In this document: positions 52,896 to 63,970 of the stretch, one piece after another
How the letters are laid out: each line of letters starts with the position of its first letter
Numbering within the stretch: the stretch's first letter is position 1
Assembly (NCBI GenBank): GCA_947646735.1
Contig: CANTFK010000842.1
Coordinates: 1 to 64,000, forward strand
Direction: 5' to 3'
DNA: 64,000 bases
From: Peronospora farinosa
Lineage: Eukaryota; Oomycota; Peronosporomycetes; Peronosporales; Peronosporaceae
Position numbers and translations under genes: made by a program
Notes under the pieces: model-generated
Database searches by the model: none
What the model saw: only the letters and a program-made list of their open reading frames with translations
Told to the model about the DNA's origin: nothing

Positions 52896-54288
52896 ATGGC
52901 CACGAAGAAGCGCAATACAAACAAGCGACATTATGTACGGGGCATTCCAGGGCGAGCATCTGCAGAACGAGAGCGTCATCTTATTCGGCACAAGAAAAGT
53001 GAAATTCGTATTGTCATTCACCGTCTGCGTGCATTGAAACGCATCGACCATGTCGCAACTGTCGACGAACTCGACAAGTGTTTTCACGAAGTCCGTCGAC
53101 TTGCTATTGCACCAAAAGGGCTGGTTTCGGAAGCGTTCCGGAAAGAACTTTGGCCGTTCCTGCTGGGCGTGAAAGAAGCTACGTCATTGGAGCGAAACGG
53201 TCCACTTAACATCAAAAATAATACCAAAAAAGCGCATTTGGATGCCACGCAGGTGGAAAAGGACGTCGAGCGATCTCTGTGGCACTATGACGTTTTGCAA
53301 CGAATCAAGGAGAGCGAGCGTCGAGATAAACGTCGTGCATTAACACAGGTTATATTGAGCGTATTGGACGCGAACGACGAGTTGTATTACTTTCAAGGCT
53401 ACCACGATATCGTATCGGTGTTTCTACTAACGCTTGGCAATTCGAAACTTACGTTGCAAGCTGTCCAGAATGTGAGTGAAACGTATCAGCGTGAGCCAAT
53501 GCGGCCGGGACTTGAGCAAGTAATGGCGGCCACGCGTTTATTGTTCCCATTGGTGGATGCGGCGGACGAGCTGCTTTTCCAGCATCTGCGTGAGTCGAAG
53601 GTACGGTGATTGTTTTTTTCGGTGGTAAACCCATATCCACAGCACTGGTAACCAATTTGGGCACATATGTCTCTAGGTGGAGCCTTTCTTTGCGTTGCCA
53701 TGGATGATCACATGGTTTGCGCATCAGCTTAAGCGCTTCGAAGATGTTGCTCGACTGTATGACGTATTTCTCGTGACTCACCCGCTTTTTAGTCTCTACG
53801 TGTCTGCATCGGTACGTGCTAGTGTCACTACGGAGATTTTCTTTTATTTATTGTCCGTGCGTCTTGAATATACTCAGCTAACACGCCATTGCAGGTTCTG
53901 CTCGAGTCGAGAGAGAAAATACTGCGATGCGAATGCGACTTTGGCACGATGCATGGAATGCTTTCGAATTTGCCGCTTTCGATGGACATTGAGAAGGTGA
54001 TCGAACGTGCTCTTGTATTGTTTCACCAACTGCCACCGGCACGACTCCGTCAGCAAAGCAAAGTTGAATTTGCCTCTGAGTATGATTTTACAAGTGTTGA
54101 AATGGTGGCTTGGGTGCGTCCAGCTTCTGAAGTACTAACACGAAAGGCATGAATTGTATTGTGATTGTAGCTCACACATGTACTACTTCACGTATCCTTT
54201 TGAGTACCAGCCTTGGCCCAGTGTGACCACGCCTGTGCTTACGGAAGTTCCGCCGTTACCTCCTCGTCGATCGAGGTTTGTCAGCTAA
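52896..54288 (+). CDS. TBC1D20/Gyp8-type Rab GTPase-activating protein
   Basis: Four exons proposed: 52896-53600, 53677-53811, 53895-54079, 54171-54288, giving 380 residues. The start is ATG 52896 (MATKKRNTNK). The TBC domain has both catalytic fingers: VEKDVER (Asp123, Arg126) and YYFQGYHD (Gln167), then FALPWMITWFAHQLKRF and RLYDVFLVTHPL. C-terminal text FGTMHGMLSNLPLSMDIEKVIERALVLF matches the TBC1D20/Gyp8 subfamily, which acts on Rab1-type GTPases in ER-Golgi traffic. If the last intron (54080-54170) is kept, the protein ends at 54152 instead. The spliced form adds a proline- and arginine-rich tail (PPLPPRRSRFVS). The transmembrane tail of animal TBC1D20 is not seen. Mobile elements begin about 450 bp downstream. 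Confidence 0.87.
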
Positions 54289-54732
54289 TGTTCATGTCGT
54301 GAACGATCCATTGCTGATTGTGTTCGGTGATTTGTTTTACACACGAATAGAGACAAAGCAGGCAGCATGCTGGGCCCCTGGCAGGTACCGTATTTTAGTA
54401 TTCACGAGTGTGTTGTTTACTGTTACGGACGTGCTCATCTCAATACGTTGTACTGTAGACTTCTATCGTTATCACGACTGTAGCTGTTGGCGTCATGGCA
54501 ATAGCGTCCGCGTACGTTTTTCGAGATCGGATCGGAATAAGGATGTAAGGCAAAAATGATCTCAGACAAGAACCATTGCGGAAGGGGTCTCGCATCTTGC
54601 TGTCGCTAATGAAATAGTAGAAGTAACACGTTGGTTATATTGAAGACATAGCTTGTTGCTGTCCTCTTGTGGGTTAATGGCGAGATCACACGGAAACAAA
54701 ATCGTGGCGCTCCATGCTGTGTAAGCTGACCA
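54289..54732. other. No gene recognised
   Basis: 444 bases between the TBC stop and the first retrotransposon sequence. Only short frames, no features seen. Confidence 0.45.
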
Positions 54733-56030
54733 GATATTAATAAAGCTATCGAATTAGACAACCCGGATTATCAGATTGTTCCACTTCTTGGATGTAATTT
54801 AGTGACATACCAAAAACGAGTAATTATTCCATCCACGCTCCGGGATGACTTAGTACATTGGTATCATACTAGCCTCGGACATCCAGCTAGTGAACGTCTG
54901 TACAAGACTATGCGCCAAATTTTATATTGGCCCAGCATGGAAGCGACCATTGTGGTATATATTAAAAGATGCTTGGTGTGCAAGCGTGCAAAAGTGCATG
55001 GTGGCAAACAAGACTATGGTTTACTACCTCCAAGGACTATAAAAACCGTTAACCCATTTGATGTGGTTCATGTTGATCTCATTGGGCCCTATGACGACGG
55101 ATACTACGGGATTACCATAATTGATCAGGGAACAAGGTGGTTGGAAGTGGGTGTCCAAGAAAACAAGTTGTCACTGACAACGGCAGAAAGTTTCGATCGC
55201 GAGTGGCTATGTCGTTATCCTAGACCATGAAAAGTCATCCACGATCAAGGTACTGAATTTACTGGTGCAGAGTTTCAAGGACTTTTACGCAGCTATGGTA
55301 TTAAGGCGAAACCTATCACGGCAAATACCCTCAAGCAAATGCTATATGTGAGCGGGTTTATCTAGAGATCCTGAACATTATTCGCTGCTATGAGGATGCT
55401 GACTGGAAAAAAGCTATCCACTACGCTGCCTTTGATGTGCGTGCTAGTTATCACAGCGTTCTAAATGCATCGCCAGGCCAGATTATCTTCGGACAAGACA
55501 TGATATCACGTCGGCTATACGAAGCTAATTGGAGCTATCTATCCAAGCGACGATTCGAAGCGATCTTAGCAGACAACACGCGCGAAAATCGCAAACGCTC
55601 GGAACACTTTTACAACCCCGGCGATCACATCATGCTCCGTGTTCCCAAAAACTTTCGCGCAAAATTACAGCCGTTTCGCAAGGACCATATTCAGTCTGCA
55701 GTGTTCATAACAATGGAACCGTCACAATCGACAAAGGTGCATCAACTGAACGAGTTAGCATTCGCCGCATCTTTCCGTGCTAAGTGCTAAGCCTAGTGCT
55801 TCATGGGGGGAGTATGACATGCCAGTTGGTATGACAGATGGTAGATGGACATGATATGACAGATAATATCTGACATACCACAGTTGACAGATTATGACAG
55901 CACGTTAGGCTAAGTACGATAGGACTTATGGCTGTTTAATTAATTCATTCTCATTTTTACCTACATCTCCAGAAGCCTCTCCAGCAAGCTCTCAGAGCCG
56001 ATTGCCCCTCTGCCAGCCAAGGACGTGTCA
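54733..56030 (+). mobile_element. Ty3/gypsy 3' end: integrase plus complete 3' LTR
   Basis: Plus-strand pol remnant beginning in frame near 54733 (NKAIELDNPDYQIV). Integrase zinc region HWYHTSLGHPAS with CLVCKRAK, first Asp in VVHVDLIGPYD, second in IHDQGTEF after a stop near 55229. The Glu region is broken by a frame shift near 55320, and the C-terminal frame runs 55437-55790. A polypurine tract (GGGGGGAG, 55805-55812) directly precedes an LTR. Integrase next to the 3' LTR means gypsy order. The 5' part of the element is missing. It differs in sequence from both other gypsy groups in the window and has no chromodomain that I can see. Confidence 0.8.
55815..56030 (+). repeat. 3' LTR (216 bp)
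   Basis: Begins TGACATGCC two bases after a polypurine tract and ends GACGTGTCA, so the termini TGACA/TGTCA are inverted repeats. Size and position fit a compact 3' LTR. No second copy exists in the window to confirm the ends. Confidence 0.65.
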
Positions 56031-56139
56031 TTTTAAAATTTTAAATTTGAACTCAAGAGAATCAAACCCGTAAGCAAAGCAATATTATCATGGGCAGATA
56101 CGACGAAAACGACTACGTCACCTATAAGGTGGTGTGGTG

Positions 56140-57600
56140 GAGTGGGTTCTCAAAATTGTATGATGAGACCCCAAACCACTCACTGTGCCGGACTGCCGAC
56201 TGTCGGAGGGGGTACCCCGATGCCGCGTATGAACCTTCTCTCACCTTGTGTACCCGTAGGCTGGCGGGTTGCACTCTTCGGAGGACTTGGTGACGATGTA
56301 GATGTCTGCCTTGAGGGAGGTAGACCTGGGGGGCCTCGAGTGGATATGCTTCACTCGGTGTGCCGGTAGGTGGCCACTCGATCGACCTTGTCGAGAGTGG
56401 ACTTAGAGCCAAATTCTTCAGGGGCGCTTGTCGTCCCTGGCCTTTTCCTTCTGTTTCAGGGGTACTAACCACCTGACCTTTACGTTGCTCCCGGACCTTG
56501 AGGTGAGGGAGACCGCTTCCGATAGCGGGTCTTGGGGGGTGTTGCTACTCGAACGAGCTCACAGGCCAAATATATCCTGGAGCTCTATTCGCCCTTGAAC
56601 TTCGCTACGCAACTGTCTTCGACGGGGGGCCAAAATATATCCCTTCCCGGAACAGTGAGTAACTTAGAACAAGTCCTTCTTGGGTGACGGAGTCGTGCCA
56701 CGTAGATCACAAATTGAGTAGTATTTAGTATAGTCCTATCCTTTTGACTCTTTTACTCTATCCTTGCCTGAAGCTCTGATTCCTTGCGTCGACTGGTCTG
56801 ATCCTTGTATTAGTTGGTCCGGAGTGGCTGAACCCCGAGGGGCCGAGGTCGACCAACGATGGACCGGGTCGACCAATGAGGGACCCAGGTTTACTGATGA
56901 GGGGCCGGGTCGACCAATGAGGGACCCAGGTCTACCAATGAGGGACCGGGTCGACCAACGAGGGACCGGGTCTACCAATGAGGGACCCAGGTCTACCAAT
57001 GAGGGACCGGGTCGACCAATGAGGGACCCAGGTCGACCGATGAGGGACCCGGATCTACCAACGAGGGGCCAGGTCGATCAATAAGGGGCCCCCTTTGGTA
57101 CCGGTTAACCGGTATCCTGATACTGATTTTCGTCGGCGGATTGTTCTCCACCAACGGTCGTTCCCCTTCGAGGCCCCTGTCTCTCTGGTCCCCTGTCCCT
57201 GACCCACGGTCTATGCTCCGAATCCAACTGGAGTCTGGGACCTCCACATCTCTAAATTAGCACTTCACCCCAGCCGCCCCCTGCACTTGCTCAACCGTAC
57301 AACGGATTGAGCACGCGCATGTCTTCACTTCCTTCGTCACTTAGGTCCTTTACTGTCCCCTTTGTTGCTCATCCATCTCTAACTCGTGTCTGTCCAGCCA
57401 TGTCTTCCCCTGGTTCTAGTTGATCTTGGTAATCTTCCTCCTTTGTTCTACATTCTCCTATATCCCTAACTCTTGGAAGTTCAAGGCCGCCCCGCAGGCG
57501 ACCCAAGTCTTCCAACGAGGGGCTGGGCCGACCATTGAGGGACTCGGTCCACCTTCCAAGAAACTTGCTACCGCCGGCTAGTTTTCATGGCTTTGCATTA
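56140..57600 (-). repeat. 3' untranslated/LTR region of the right-hand gypsy element
   Basis: No gene. The block at 56140-56300 matches 11661-11790 (GGGGGTACCCCGAT, ACCTTGTGTACCCGT), placing both in LTR or leader of one family. It also contains the tandem repeat at 56848-57110 and two further diverged units at 57500-57555. Confidence 0.5.
56848..57110. repeat. Tandem repeat, 20-21 bp, GGTCGACCAATGAGGGACC type
   Basis: About twelve copies of a unit reading GGGTCGACCAATGAGGGACC with small changes. Alternation of 20- and 21-base units breaks any long reading frame, so this is probably non-coding. Confidence 0.85.
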
Positions 57601-57604
57601 CTTC

Positions 57605-57790
57605 GAAGCGGTTATGGCTTGTCTTCTTGCGCTCGAAGTCCCGGAGTAAGGCTCCGCAATTCAGATCCACCTCGTCCACCCACGAGGGGTCAAAGTGTCC
57701 CTTCCATTGCACGAGGAATTCTCGTTGTTGCCTCCCATACCGAGTCTTCTTGCCTGTACGACTCTCTAAAAAATTTCGACTTCATACTCG
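57605..57790 (-). pseudogene. Chromodomain at the integrase C-terminus
   Basis: Directly after the integrase frame, shifted by one base at a T-run near 57770, the minus strand reads KKTRYGRQQREFLVQWKGH, FDPSWVDEVDLNCG and ALLRDFE. This is the chromodomain pattern (hY/F-LVxWKG, then SWV.E..L), and the preceding LPEDSWVRELEEGEYEVE leads into it. The frame break means it would not be fused to integrase in this copy. Confidence 0.7.
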
Positions 57791-59142
57791 CCCTCTTCCA
57801 ATTCCCGCACCCAGCTGTCTTCTGGTAGCAGACATTCATCGAAGTCGACTCGATCTGTTCCATCCACTTTCAGCTCGCTGTTCGGTCGATCGGGGAACTC
57901 TCTGACGGGCTTGAGCTTGAAGGTGTGCACGATTGGGAATAGTCTGTATTCTGTACCTCGTAACTCCAGACGTACCGCATGATCTCCAACTAACTCCTGG
58001 AATCGGAACGGTCCGTGCCATAGGTGGGCCAATTTCTTGGCATACCCCTCCTTCACTCGGTCTAAATATAGCTATACCCGGACCCCTGGCTGAATTTTGT
58101 GGCCGACTACCCCTTCATTTTGTGCTTGCACCCGAGCCTGACTAGCCGCCCGTAAATTCTCGTTGACTTGGTCTCTTGCTCGCTGATAGTGACTCTGAAT
58201 CCGATATCTCCATCTCCGAGGTCCTGATTCTCGACGTCGAGTGTTCACCACCGGTAACATAGTCTCAAGAGTGGTCCTAGCATCCCATCCATGTACCAGA
58301 TAGAACGGTGTTTCCTCCCGTACTCTGTCTTGAGCCGTGTTTAACGCGAACGTTAATCGTTCCTCGTATTCATCCTATTCTCGCTGTCCCACGTCGGCTA
58401 CGTACATCTTGAGAGATCTTGTTAGAGTCTGGACCATTCTCTCCGCATTGCCGTTCGATTGAGGCCGGTAGGCCATGGTCGCTCTCTGACGTTGACCCAC
58501 CATACGACTGAACGCTCGGAAGAAGTCCGACATAAACCCCGGTTCCCGATCGTGACGGATCGTCTCACTGGCATTAAAACGGCGGAAAACGCATTCTTCA
58601 TATCCCTCAGCTACTGTCTGAGCTGTCCGTGACGCACTTGCTTTAGCCATCACATAACCTGTGATAAGGTTGACCCAGATCAGTAGTTCCGTATTTCCTT
58701 TATGTGACTTAGGGAGAGATGGTATGTGGTCCATCGCGATAATTTGGAAGGGGTACGTCGCTTCAACATTCCCCGGAGACTTCCCTTGTACAGTGGGTCT
58801 CCCTTTCCCAGTCTCACAATCCATGCACTGACCCACATATTTCTGAACACTCCGGAACAGACCCCTCCAATGACAATATCGTCGGATCCGATGATAAGTA
58901 CGCCCGATTCCCTGATGGCCGCCCTCCAAACTCGTATGATAATGATGGAGGATGTCGGCTTGGAGACTCTCAGGTATCACCAATCTTGCAGTTATGTCTC
59001 GGTCGTCTCCCTTGATTCTCTGGCCGGGGAAGTACACCAGCAGTCCTTCTTCACTTATCTCGTAATCCTCCGACATTTTGCTGCAGTTTCTGGCCGCTTC
59101 CACTGACAAGTCTTTCCAGTCTCCCTTCAAATATGCCTTCAA
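57766..59142 (-). pseudogene. Integrase
   Basis: Zinc-binding region HHYHTSLEGGHQGIGR with CMDCETGKGRP, core DDE residues in AMDHIPSLPKS (Asp), RHDREPGFMSDFF (Asp) and SNGNAERMVQTL (Glu), then basic linker (RRWRYRIQSHYQRARDQV) and the GPF-type C-terminal module (HGPFRFQELVGDHAVRLEL). The frame is interrupted by TAG codons at about 58375 and 58072, each at a position where a Trp would be expected, but the core is otherwise complete. Confidence 0.85.
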
Positions 59143-59306
59143 CTCGCGTACCCAGCTCTCCTCTTCTTGCGCATCTCGGATCCTTCCATCCGGAGTTGTT
59201 GTACCACATCTTCTTGCATGACCTCTCCCGATATTTTAACGGGGAACCGTGATCTCGTCACCGCAGATACCCTGATCGACGGACCCCGGTCTCTAGGGAC
59301 CAACAC

Positions 59307-60209
59307 CTATGGCAGCCGATTGATTGTTTCTAGACCTGACCACTCGTCTCTTGGTATCGACTCGACCCCTTGCTGCTGATGTAAAGCCGCACTGGCCAAC
59401 TGGTCTGCGCTCTGATTCCAGTCTCGTTTCACATGTAAGACTGCATGGGTGGGCCACGACTGGAGCTTACTCAACGCCTTGGCCCGCAACGGGGATAAAC
59501 CTGAAGCTTTGCATTCAATCTCTCCACGCATCTGTCTTATAACCAGATTGGAATCTCCACAAATAATCAAACGCCGTCGCTCCATTGGCTCCAACAGGTC
59601 AAAACCCAGTAACATGCCCTCATATTCAGCTTCATTCACCGTAGACTTGTCGAGATATTTCGATGCAGCTGCGACTATAGTCCATGCAGGAAGTCTCCAC
59701 ACAATAGCGCTGCAAGCACCTCCCCCTTGTTTTACCCGGGCCGACCCATCGAAACTCATCACATACAGTTCTTCGTTTAATTCCACTGTGGGCTTCGGTA
59801 GGTCGGCCACTTGCCTAGACTGCTTCTTGGGAGCAATTGACGACAGAATGGAGTCCACATTCTCTCGAGGCGTGATGCTGGCTGCTAACGCCCCCAGTAC
59901 CTGGTCCTCGCATTTCTTGCATTTCACAATCTCCAAAGTCCACTGTGACAACAGAGCGGCCCAATTTCCCAAGCGACATTGCAACCCCGAAGACTTCACT
60001 AGCCAGGCTAGTGCAGAATGCCTCGTCAGAACCTTGAGAGGTCGGGTGACCAACATCGTGAAGCAAGTCTCCAATATTCGTAACAACGCCAACACTTCCT
60101 TTTCCACTGTACTATAGCTCACCTCGTTTGATTTGAGGGTCGGCTCGTAAACATTACCGGCATGTATATGCCGTCGTAATTCTGCACCGACGACACCGAG
60201 ATAGCCCAA
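59307..60209 (-). pseudogene. RNase H followed by a second, additional RNase H
   Basis: A 300-codon frame. The first third is the C-terminal half of the canonical gypsy RNase H and tether (VEKEVLALLRILETCF, SALAWLVKSSGLQ, GNWAALLSQW). From about residue 148 a complete second RNase H follows: MSFDGSARVKQGGGACS (Asp154), STVNEAEYEGMLLGFDLL (Glu), ICGDSNLVIRQMRGE (Asp219) and RDWNQSADQLAS (Asp269). All four catalytic acids are present in order. An extra RNase H of this type after the tether has been described for oomycete and plant gypsy elements. The start of the canonical RNase H is disrupted by frame shifts near 60200. Confidence 0.8.
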
Positions 60210-61888
60210 TCACTTGCGTACCGCCTCTCTAGCCGGGTCGAAATGTCGTAGGATGGGCGCCGTAGCAATCTTTTTCTTGAGCATGGCAAACGCTACTTGT
60301 ACCTTCGACCATTTTCCTTCGTCGTCTTCCTGGGCCGCCACTTCCTCGTTAGCCTTCAATTTGCACCTCCAAGCGTGAAAATCCACCTCTCTCAGTTCGT
60401 AAAGGATCGGCGCGTTTATGGCATAATTTTCGATGTACCTGCTGTAGTAATTTAGGCTTCCTAGAAAGGACTGCATAGCCTTCAGCGTTGTCGGTAGAGG
60501 TAGGTCGATCAAGATTGAAGGTCTTTTGGGTGGGCCTCTAGCCCTTCCTTGGAAACTCGATGTCCAAGATACTCGACCTTCCGACACCTCCACGTACTCT
60601 TGACGGCACTGACCGACAAATTCCAATAGTCACACACGTCTAGCAGCCGCTCCACTTTCTGGCATAATACGTCCCACGATTCGGCCGGAACAAGTATATC
60701 GTCAATGTATGATCGTCGACCCAATACAGAGAGGCCCGATTTTGCATCTGGTTCCCCTGTTGCAAACAAATCCTCTGTTTCCTCTGGGGCAGTCCCTGGA
60801 GAAATCCGTAAAAATCCATATGACGCATTATCCAACAACCTTTGATATATCTAAGGCGCATTCTTAAGCCCAAAAGGCATCCGAAGCCATTCAAATAATC
60901 CCAGTGGAGTAACGAAAGCTAAGATTAGTCTCGCCCTTTCGGTCATACTGACGACTCAAAACCCACTCGCCATATCTAGAGAACAGTACCACAAAGCTCC
61001 GTCCAGGTCCTCCAGTAATTCGTTAATCAACGGCATCGGGTATACCATAAGCTGGGTGAGATCATTCACCAACCGATAGTCGATACACAATCGAATATCG
61101 ATCCCATTCTTCTTCGCGATAATTACAATTGGGCTGGCCCATGGCAAGGTGGAAGGCTGAATGATCTTTGCCGATAAAATTCCCTTGATCAGGTCGGCTA
61201 GCTTCTCTCTGAATTGAGGGGCCACCTTCCGTACGCGTTGCGCGATCGGTCTTGCGTTCCCCACATCGATATCGCATATCGCTCCTCGGGCGGCCGGGGG
61301 TAAAGAGTTACCTTTTCCCATCAGCAGATGTCGTTTCTTCCATATTATTTGTCGCAGCCGGTCCACCTCTTCGGGAGTGTTCCCATCTGGATCAGGAATC
61401 TGTATATCTTTTGACGCAATGCCTTCGGATGAGGGGTCCACTTCCGCGACCGCCCACCCTGGCCTTATGTCCTCCGCCCAAAGTTCCCCACTCTCGAAAG
61501 AACACACCTGGTAATCTGCCTGTAACATGTCTACCAGTTTGGCTTCCTTCTCCTTGGAGGTGGTCACTGCATGTAGGTCTTCTTCAAATACACTCCGCTT
61601 TTGGGCGGTCCCATCCTGCCAATTCACCCTCTCTTCGCACAATTTTGTTTTTCTCTGTCGGGTACCGGTTGGTGCGTCAGGGGTTGGGGCCGCTGGTCGC
61701 TGTAAGATATGTGACAGAGTCTTATACTCTGGTCTCTCCACTAGTGGCCCCTCTTCCTCTTCCGTTGGGTCGACCTGATGGTCAACTTGGTCGGTGGTAG
61801 ATTCATAAGCCAGATTTAGCCATTCCTCATATTTTCGAGAGCCTACCGAGACAAACCCTGGCGTTCTCGGAACTTGCTCATTAGTCAA
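60210..61888 (-). pseudogene. Reverse transcriptase
   Basis: Three frames together. 61888-60956 carries the RT fingers and palm (WASPIVIIAKKNG, IRLCIDYRLVND, YCSLDMASGF with the first catalytic Asp) after an acidic protease-RT linker. 60838-60509 carries the YIDDIL active site, VEYLGHRVSKEGLEAHPKD. 60626-60210 carries the thumb/connection (MQSFLGSLNYYSRYIENYA, AFAMLKKKIATAPILRHFD). Frame breaks near 60950 and 60620 interrupt it, but no catalytic residue is missing. Confidence 0.85.
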
Positions 61889-62263
61889 CTACATACCTAC
61901 CTTGGTATCTTCATGCAATGTTAAGGGGCGAGGGCTGACATTGGTTATCTTCAATATCGGTCGACGCTCTATCCCTTGTATCATGGAGTCACCCATCGTT
62001 CGCCTCTCGTGACCCACAATTTCCACTGTTCTGAGGTCGACCTTTTGAGAGGCACTTCCGTACATCCTCCAACGGATATCTGTACATACCGACCCAATTT
62101 CACATCCGATACTCGAGTATTGTACAGTGTCCTTCGCCCGGTCAACTGTACCCTGACTTCATCGGGGGAGGCAAAGAATTTTGTCGGCCAAGTCTAACCG
62201 GATACCGGCTGGGACCATGAAGTCCATCCCCAAAATTGCATCCTGGCCTACTATAGGGCCTAC

Positions 62264-62452
62264 TTACACCTTAAAGATGTACACCAAGTTCCCATTCAGA
62301 GTGACCTTGATGCGAGTGCACCCCTCCGTGGTGTATACGGCTTCCCCAATACCAATACATTCTTGTCGTTCACTTTCATCAATTTGGCAGCCTACCTTAC
62401 GAGCAAAGGCGATATCCAAAATGGATATCTCGGCACCAGTATCGAACAACAA
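62264..62452 (-). pseudogene. Aspartic protease fragment
   Basis: A 62-codon frame beginning MLFDTGAEISILDIAFARK. DTGA is the active-site loop of retropepsins, and a strand with YTTEGCTRIKVTL follows. Located between gag and RT as expected for gypsy gag-pol. Confidence 0.75.
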
Positions 62453-62491
62453 ATTTGCACGGTCATTGTTGACCTTTCCAGAGGCTTTCGC

Positions 62492-63970
62492 TTACCTGAA
62501 CCATTTAGTAGGGGCGTGGTATTTCCAGTACCCCCTAGACTCTCCTGGCAATAAGTCCAACTCCATTACCGAACTTTCTCGAACAAAATTATTAGGTTCA
62601 TTCAAAGAAGCAACATGGACCACAGGGTAATTTCCAATCTTCGATATATTTCCAATCTTAACTGGAATACCCGTCTCCTCCTTGGGCTTTTTCTCCACAT
62701 ATGCAACGATACAACAATTAGAACGCTCGGCTCGTACCAGATTCCAACCTGGCGAGCGTCCTAATTTGCCATCTTCTCGAGTTTCTCCGGGAACATCCCT
62801 GCATGCTTGGCTGGGTTGTACCATTGACGGACCAAAATTGTAGAACTCCTCCATCTGGCACTTCCCAATCTCGTGAATCTCTCCACAACCCCGGCATACA
62901 AACAGGCAGCGATCAGACGGGTGACCCTTCCTTCCACAGCGGTCGCAGGTCAATCTTTTCCAGCAATTCAGATCTCCATGTTTCTTGGACCCGCAATATG
63001 CACATCTCGTGTTTGGGGTCGCTGATGATGGGCCGGGTCGCTGGTCTACTGCCTGGCGATGTTGGTCGGCCTCCCTAGTCGGTATTATCTTTGAGAACCT
63101 CACAATTGAATCCCTCCCCGCTTCTTTCTCCATAAGGTAGACTCGTCTTAGATCTCCCTCATTCTCCGAGGAGTCTGGACTGGAATCTTCAGAGCTCGAG
63201 TCTTCCAGGGTCGTCCGTACTGCATGTATGGAGCGGCGATTTATATCTCTCGGCCTCTCGGGTAGTGCCGGTGCCTTCTGACGAAACTTGTTTGATCCAA
63301 ACAGCATCTTGCCTTCGTCCGCTGACATGCTGTCAATACTTCCTCCAATTCTTCCACGTCCGCCAGACGCAGCATAGTCAACTTTTCTGCTAGCTCTGGG
63401 TCGTCCACCGTCAAAATGTAGTGATCGACGTGATCCTTCTGAATCTTGGGCGACCCATCCTTAATCTTCATCTTCGAGCCTGAGTCCAAGCACATTCAGG
63501 CGGTACAGATAATCCAGCGGGGTCTCTTCCGACCTTTTCTTCGCATGGTAGTACTGGCGGGCGACCGGTACCCCCGTGCCACAGAACCGCATCATGAACT
63601 CTTGGATTAAGTCCTTCCAGTTTCCTCGTACCGAGCGACCCAGTTGACGGTACCAATTCTGCGCCGGTCCAGTCAGCAATCCTCCAAAAACGAGACATCG
63701 TTCGTCATCTGGTGCTTGGTCTCTTATAAATGCTGTCTTGACCGTTGATACCCAGCTGCGCGCTCTGTCTTCGTCTTGGTCTCTTCCATGAAATTCTTTA
63801 AGATCCGAGGTCGCCGAGAATTTGATGCGAGGGACCATATTTGGTATCTGCCCCAACGCTGCGTTCGCCATCATCGACTGAGGTCCCCTCAAATCCATGT
63901 TGTCAGGGTCGAACTCACAGGAACCGACGGATTCCATGTCGACGTCGGTCATCGTGTAGCCTCTTGGCAT
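62492..63970 (-). pseudogene. gag with zinc knuckles
   Basis: The capsid-like part (63970-63241, two frames) contains DLKEFHGRDQDEDRARSWV, GPAQNWYRQLG and KRSEETPLDYLYRLNVLGL. The nucleocapsid part (63328-62492) has zinc-finger text CAYCGSKKHGDLNC and the CCHC-type CDRCGRKGHPSDRC, followed by CRGCGEIHEIGKC, so two or three knuckles in a row. Frame changes near 63480 and 63300 interrupt it. Its N-terminus is close to the right edge (about 63970), upstream of which the leader leaves the window. Confidence 0.8.

Noticed and set aside
54278..54559. 93-codon plus-strand frame after the TBC gene
   Set aside because: It overlaps the end of the TBC gene and has no recognisable domain or supporting context.
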